From Poteriospumella lacustris (taxonomy: Eukaryota > Sar > Chrysophyceae > Chromulinales > Dinobryaceae): a DNA stretch of 27,183 bases. A model generated the notes under the pieces. The model had not been told where the DNA came from and did no database searches. It saw nothing but the letters and a program-made list of their open reading frames with translations. A program made the position numbers and the translations under genes. The DNA is taken from assembly GCA_008000375.1 (NCBI GenBank), contig SMOI01000193.1, positions 11,722 to 38,904 on the forward strand, read 5' to 3'. Below, piece by piece: positions 26,901 through 27,183 of the stretch; within the stretch, counting starts at the first letter, position 1; every line of letters begins with the position of its first letter.

Positions 26901-27183
26901 CCCGCAGCGCCAAGAGGCTGCTCGTCACGTTGCCGTCCGTCGCGCCGTAGCCGCACTTGCACTGCACCGTGCCGCCCACCACCGTCGCCTCGCAGTAGTC
27001 GTCGCTCACGACCCTGTTCGACGACAGGTCCAGCACGCTGCACACCGTGCGCGGCACCGGACATTGGCGGTGCACGCGCGCGGCCGCCAGCCCCGAACAC
27101 GTCAGGTTCAGCCACACCTTCGACTCCGCACAGAACTGCGACACCCGCTCCGCCACCCCCACGCTGCAGTTGTGCCGCAGCCA
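23992..27183 (-). CDS. large multi-pass membrane protein with Cys-rich ectodomain and Ser-rich tail (5' end outside window)
   Basis: One uninterrupted GC-rich frame runs from the right edge to TGA at 23994-23992, over 1060 codons. No start is in view: the GTG at 27162 is internal, with WLRHNC before it. Numbering from 27162: a Cys-rich outer domain, residues 1-120 (CPVPRTVC, DDYCEATVVGG, CKCGYG); helix 124-146; loop; helix 277-299; a second Cys-bearing outer segment 300-380; helix pair 383-413; a His/Arg-rich inner loop near 453-461; helices about 600-621, 645-665, 757-778 and 782-805; then a 250-residue Pro/Ser/Asp-rich cytoplasmic tail with SSSS runs. The layout resembles, from memory, the C-terminal half of large FG-GAP/PSQPS proteins of protists, some compared to polycystins. 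The upstream exons probably encode the propeller and linker seen as a pseudogene at 20.7-22.5 kb. Function not known: adhesion, sensing or channel are all possible. Confidence 0.8.
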   Translation of the reverse strand, partial: WLRHNCSVGVAERVSQFCAESKVWLNLTCSGLAAARVHRQCPVPRTVCSVLDLSSNRVVSDDYCEATVVGGTVQCKCGYGATDGNVTSSLLALRGKVTVAAFSSFAAGDLDSTVSVVAVGLSGNVADQSATILATFSAVWAVGLLLMLLQYVSWSRRAAKKPSKVAAVPTVPAASVASVASGGAASAWAKTPIAATPAVAPPTVEEVRQSLLVQYLAQALPPIFAPGRSWLQRTWRTVVHQHPHLRVVAASVFGESPAAEAAAASRRSPHDDDGFARSTRQKQLVLDILQLLTALTVSCFVLAVLYDLQYPVDDGYCASQAVDRDTCEFRKTLLDPWQSRCRWTPPPATVSAGDVTETLSGTVVRRVSIDDSGDADTATGSCGLNGDDASVVAFVFSFVIAAVFSSLFDMALTFVFGLFWPRPPSRRVEGPAVVEHESPKEPWAAEAATPIVPSTSTGGDHHHRRRRRSVVDRLAAAVGAADAEPQVLPVSATCLRARERWLLAQGLSAADPRRRRLDGSEAARQRTEGQRGATLMLLALAELAQRQSNRRAAAADLLSRVHARYRHRSYDTVVVSATTSSSTDASSSSPSPSSSQTAAWQMSTAWRVWVAAGLVLALNGGGLYFILTKAVVRGYSWQVAYLNVCGWEVATDACYLSVVEILVLDVWLPGSLRQPLLAAWLRMVAVSTPPRLEPTASSTAAETSAALTRSLDRLSMTAEAPWIASLLRSVTADSVALDRPSSLRWLAVRWYLRLSPEAAEKLLRLMATLLLGWFVYVYYAVYVPLVPVGAQTAVLVVVFVGLPAVGAGVWWSRSERRRYRLKVATANPTEATLARLSAMAPPAMTVMAATSAVPAIPRDTSSAAVRGQTLPSVSPSRPPMASSPMASEATYVSAAAAVGTHARAVPVAAMEPPLSPSLPPPSSSSLSQSLSLSLPWSSHPSDSDSFGRLSSSRRRSSRSSGSSGSFTNHSRDAWSLSSSSTPSVEGATLPSSFVLSVSLPDSAANVDEEKSPSPRRNRRDSDASSESRELSALFGHVALSSSSPSSRGDDDSSANDSDDSWVN

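Noticed and set aside
25769-27115. 448-codon minus-strand frame overlapping the membrane protein
   Set aside because: Gly/Ala/Arg-rich shifted-frame shadow of the same gene, without domain features.

Overview
The window looks like nuclear DNA from a unicellular eukaryote. Reasons: a class II tRNA-Leu with a Pol III T-run, short GT-AG/GC-AG introns, several eukaryotic transposon classes, a trinucleotide microsatellite, and a very GC-rich gene for a multi-pass membrane protein. Sequence alone does not fix the lineage. Proteins joining FG-GAP repeats to long PSxQPSxQP linkers are, from memory, typical of stramenopiles and some other algae and protists, so that is my loose guess.

Layout. 1-243 is an (ATC)n microsatellite. 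1.1-6.0 kb is a graveyard of broken elements: a 242-bp foldback element (1394-1635), an integrase remnant (+, 1726-2510), a decayed unidentified gene (-, 2494-2990), a reading frame with one internal TGA (+, 3742-4170) and a gag/protease remnant (-, 4849-5960). 6.07-8.31 kb is a nest: a decayed Mutator-like (MULE) element (6229-8275) with ~68-bp terminal inverted repeats sits inside a copy of a short dispersed repeat. That short repeat (left end CCCTTAGTGAAAC, right end GTTTCACTAAGGGTCCTCGCGCTTAGCTCT in two pieces) occurs five times in the window. 9.7-10.1 kb holds a GC-rich fragment of a membrane-protein gene.

11953-16607 is a Copia-type LTR retrotransposon on the minus strand with unusually short (80 bp), nearly identical LTRs. 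Its coding region is broken by three frame changes and a stop, and a catalytic Asp of reverse transcriptase is replaced by Tyr. 17.1-20.75 kb holds a tyrosine-recombinase (Crypton-like) gene on the minus strand with two 63-nt introns and one frameshift, flanked by two small plus-strand genes; this may be one mobile unit.

20.7-22.56 kb is a heavily frameshifted FG-GAP/PSQPS-repeat protein gene (-). 22729-22808 is tRNA-Leu(CAG) (-). 23992-27183 is the open 3' part of a large GC-rich gene (-) for a Ser-rich-tailed membrane protein whose ectodomain and membrane layout resemble the C-terminal half of the same FG-GAP/PSQPS protein type. So the right end looks like host sequence, and the left 20 kb is mainly transposon-derived.

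Limits: many frame breaks lie in different genes. Without reads I cannot separate true pseudogenes from assembly indels. Family names rest on motifs read by eye.
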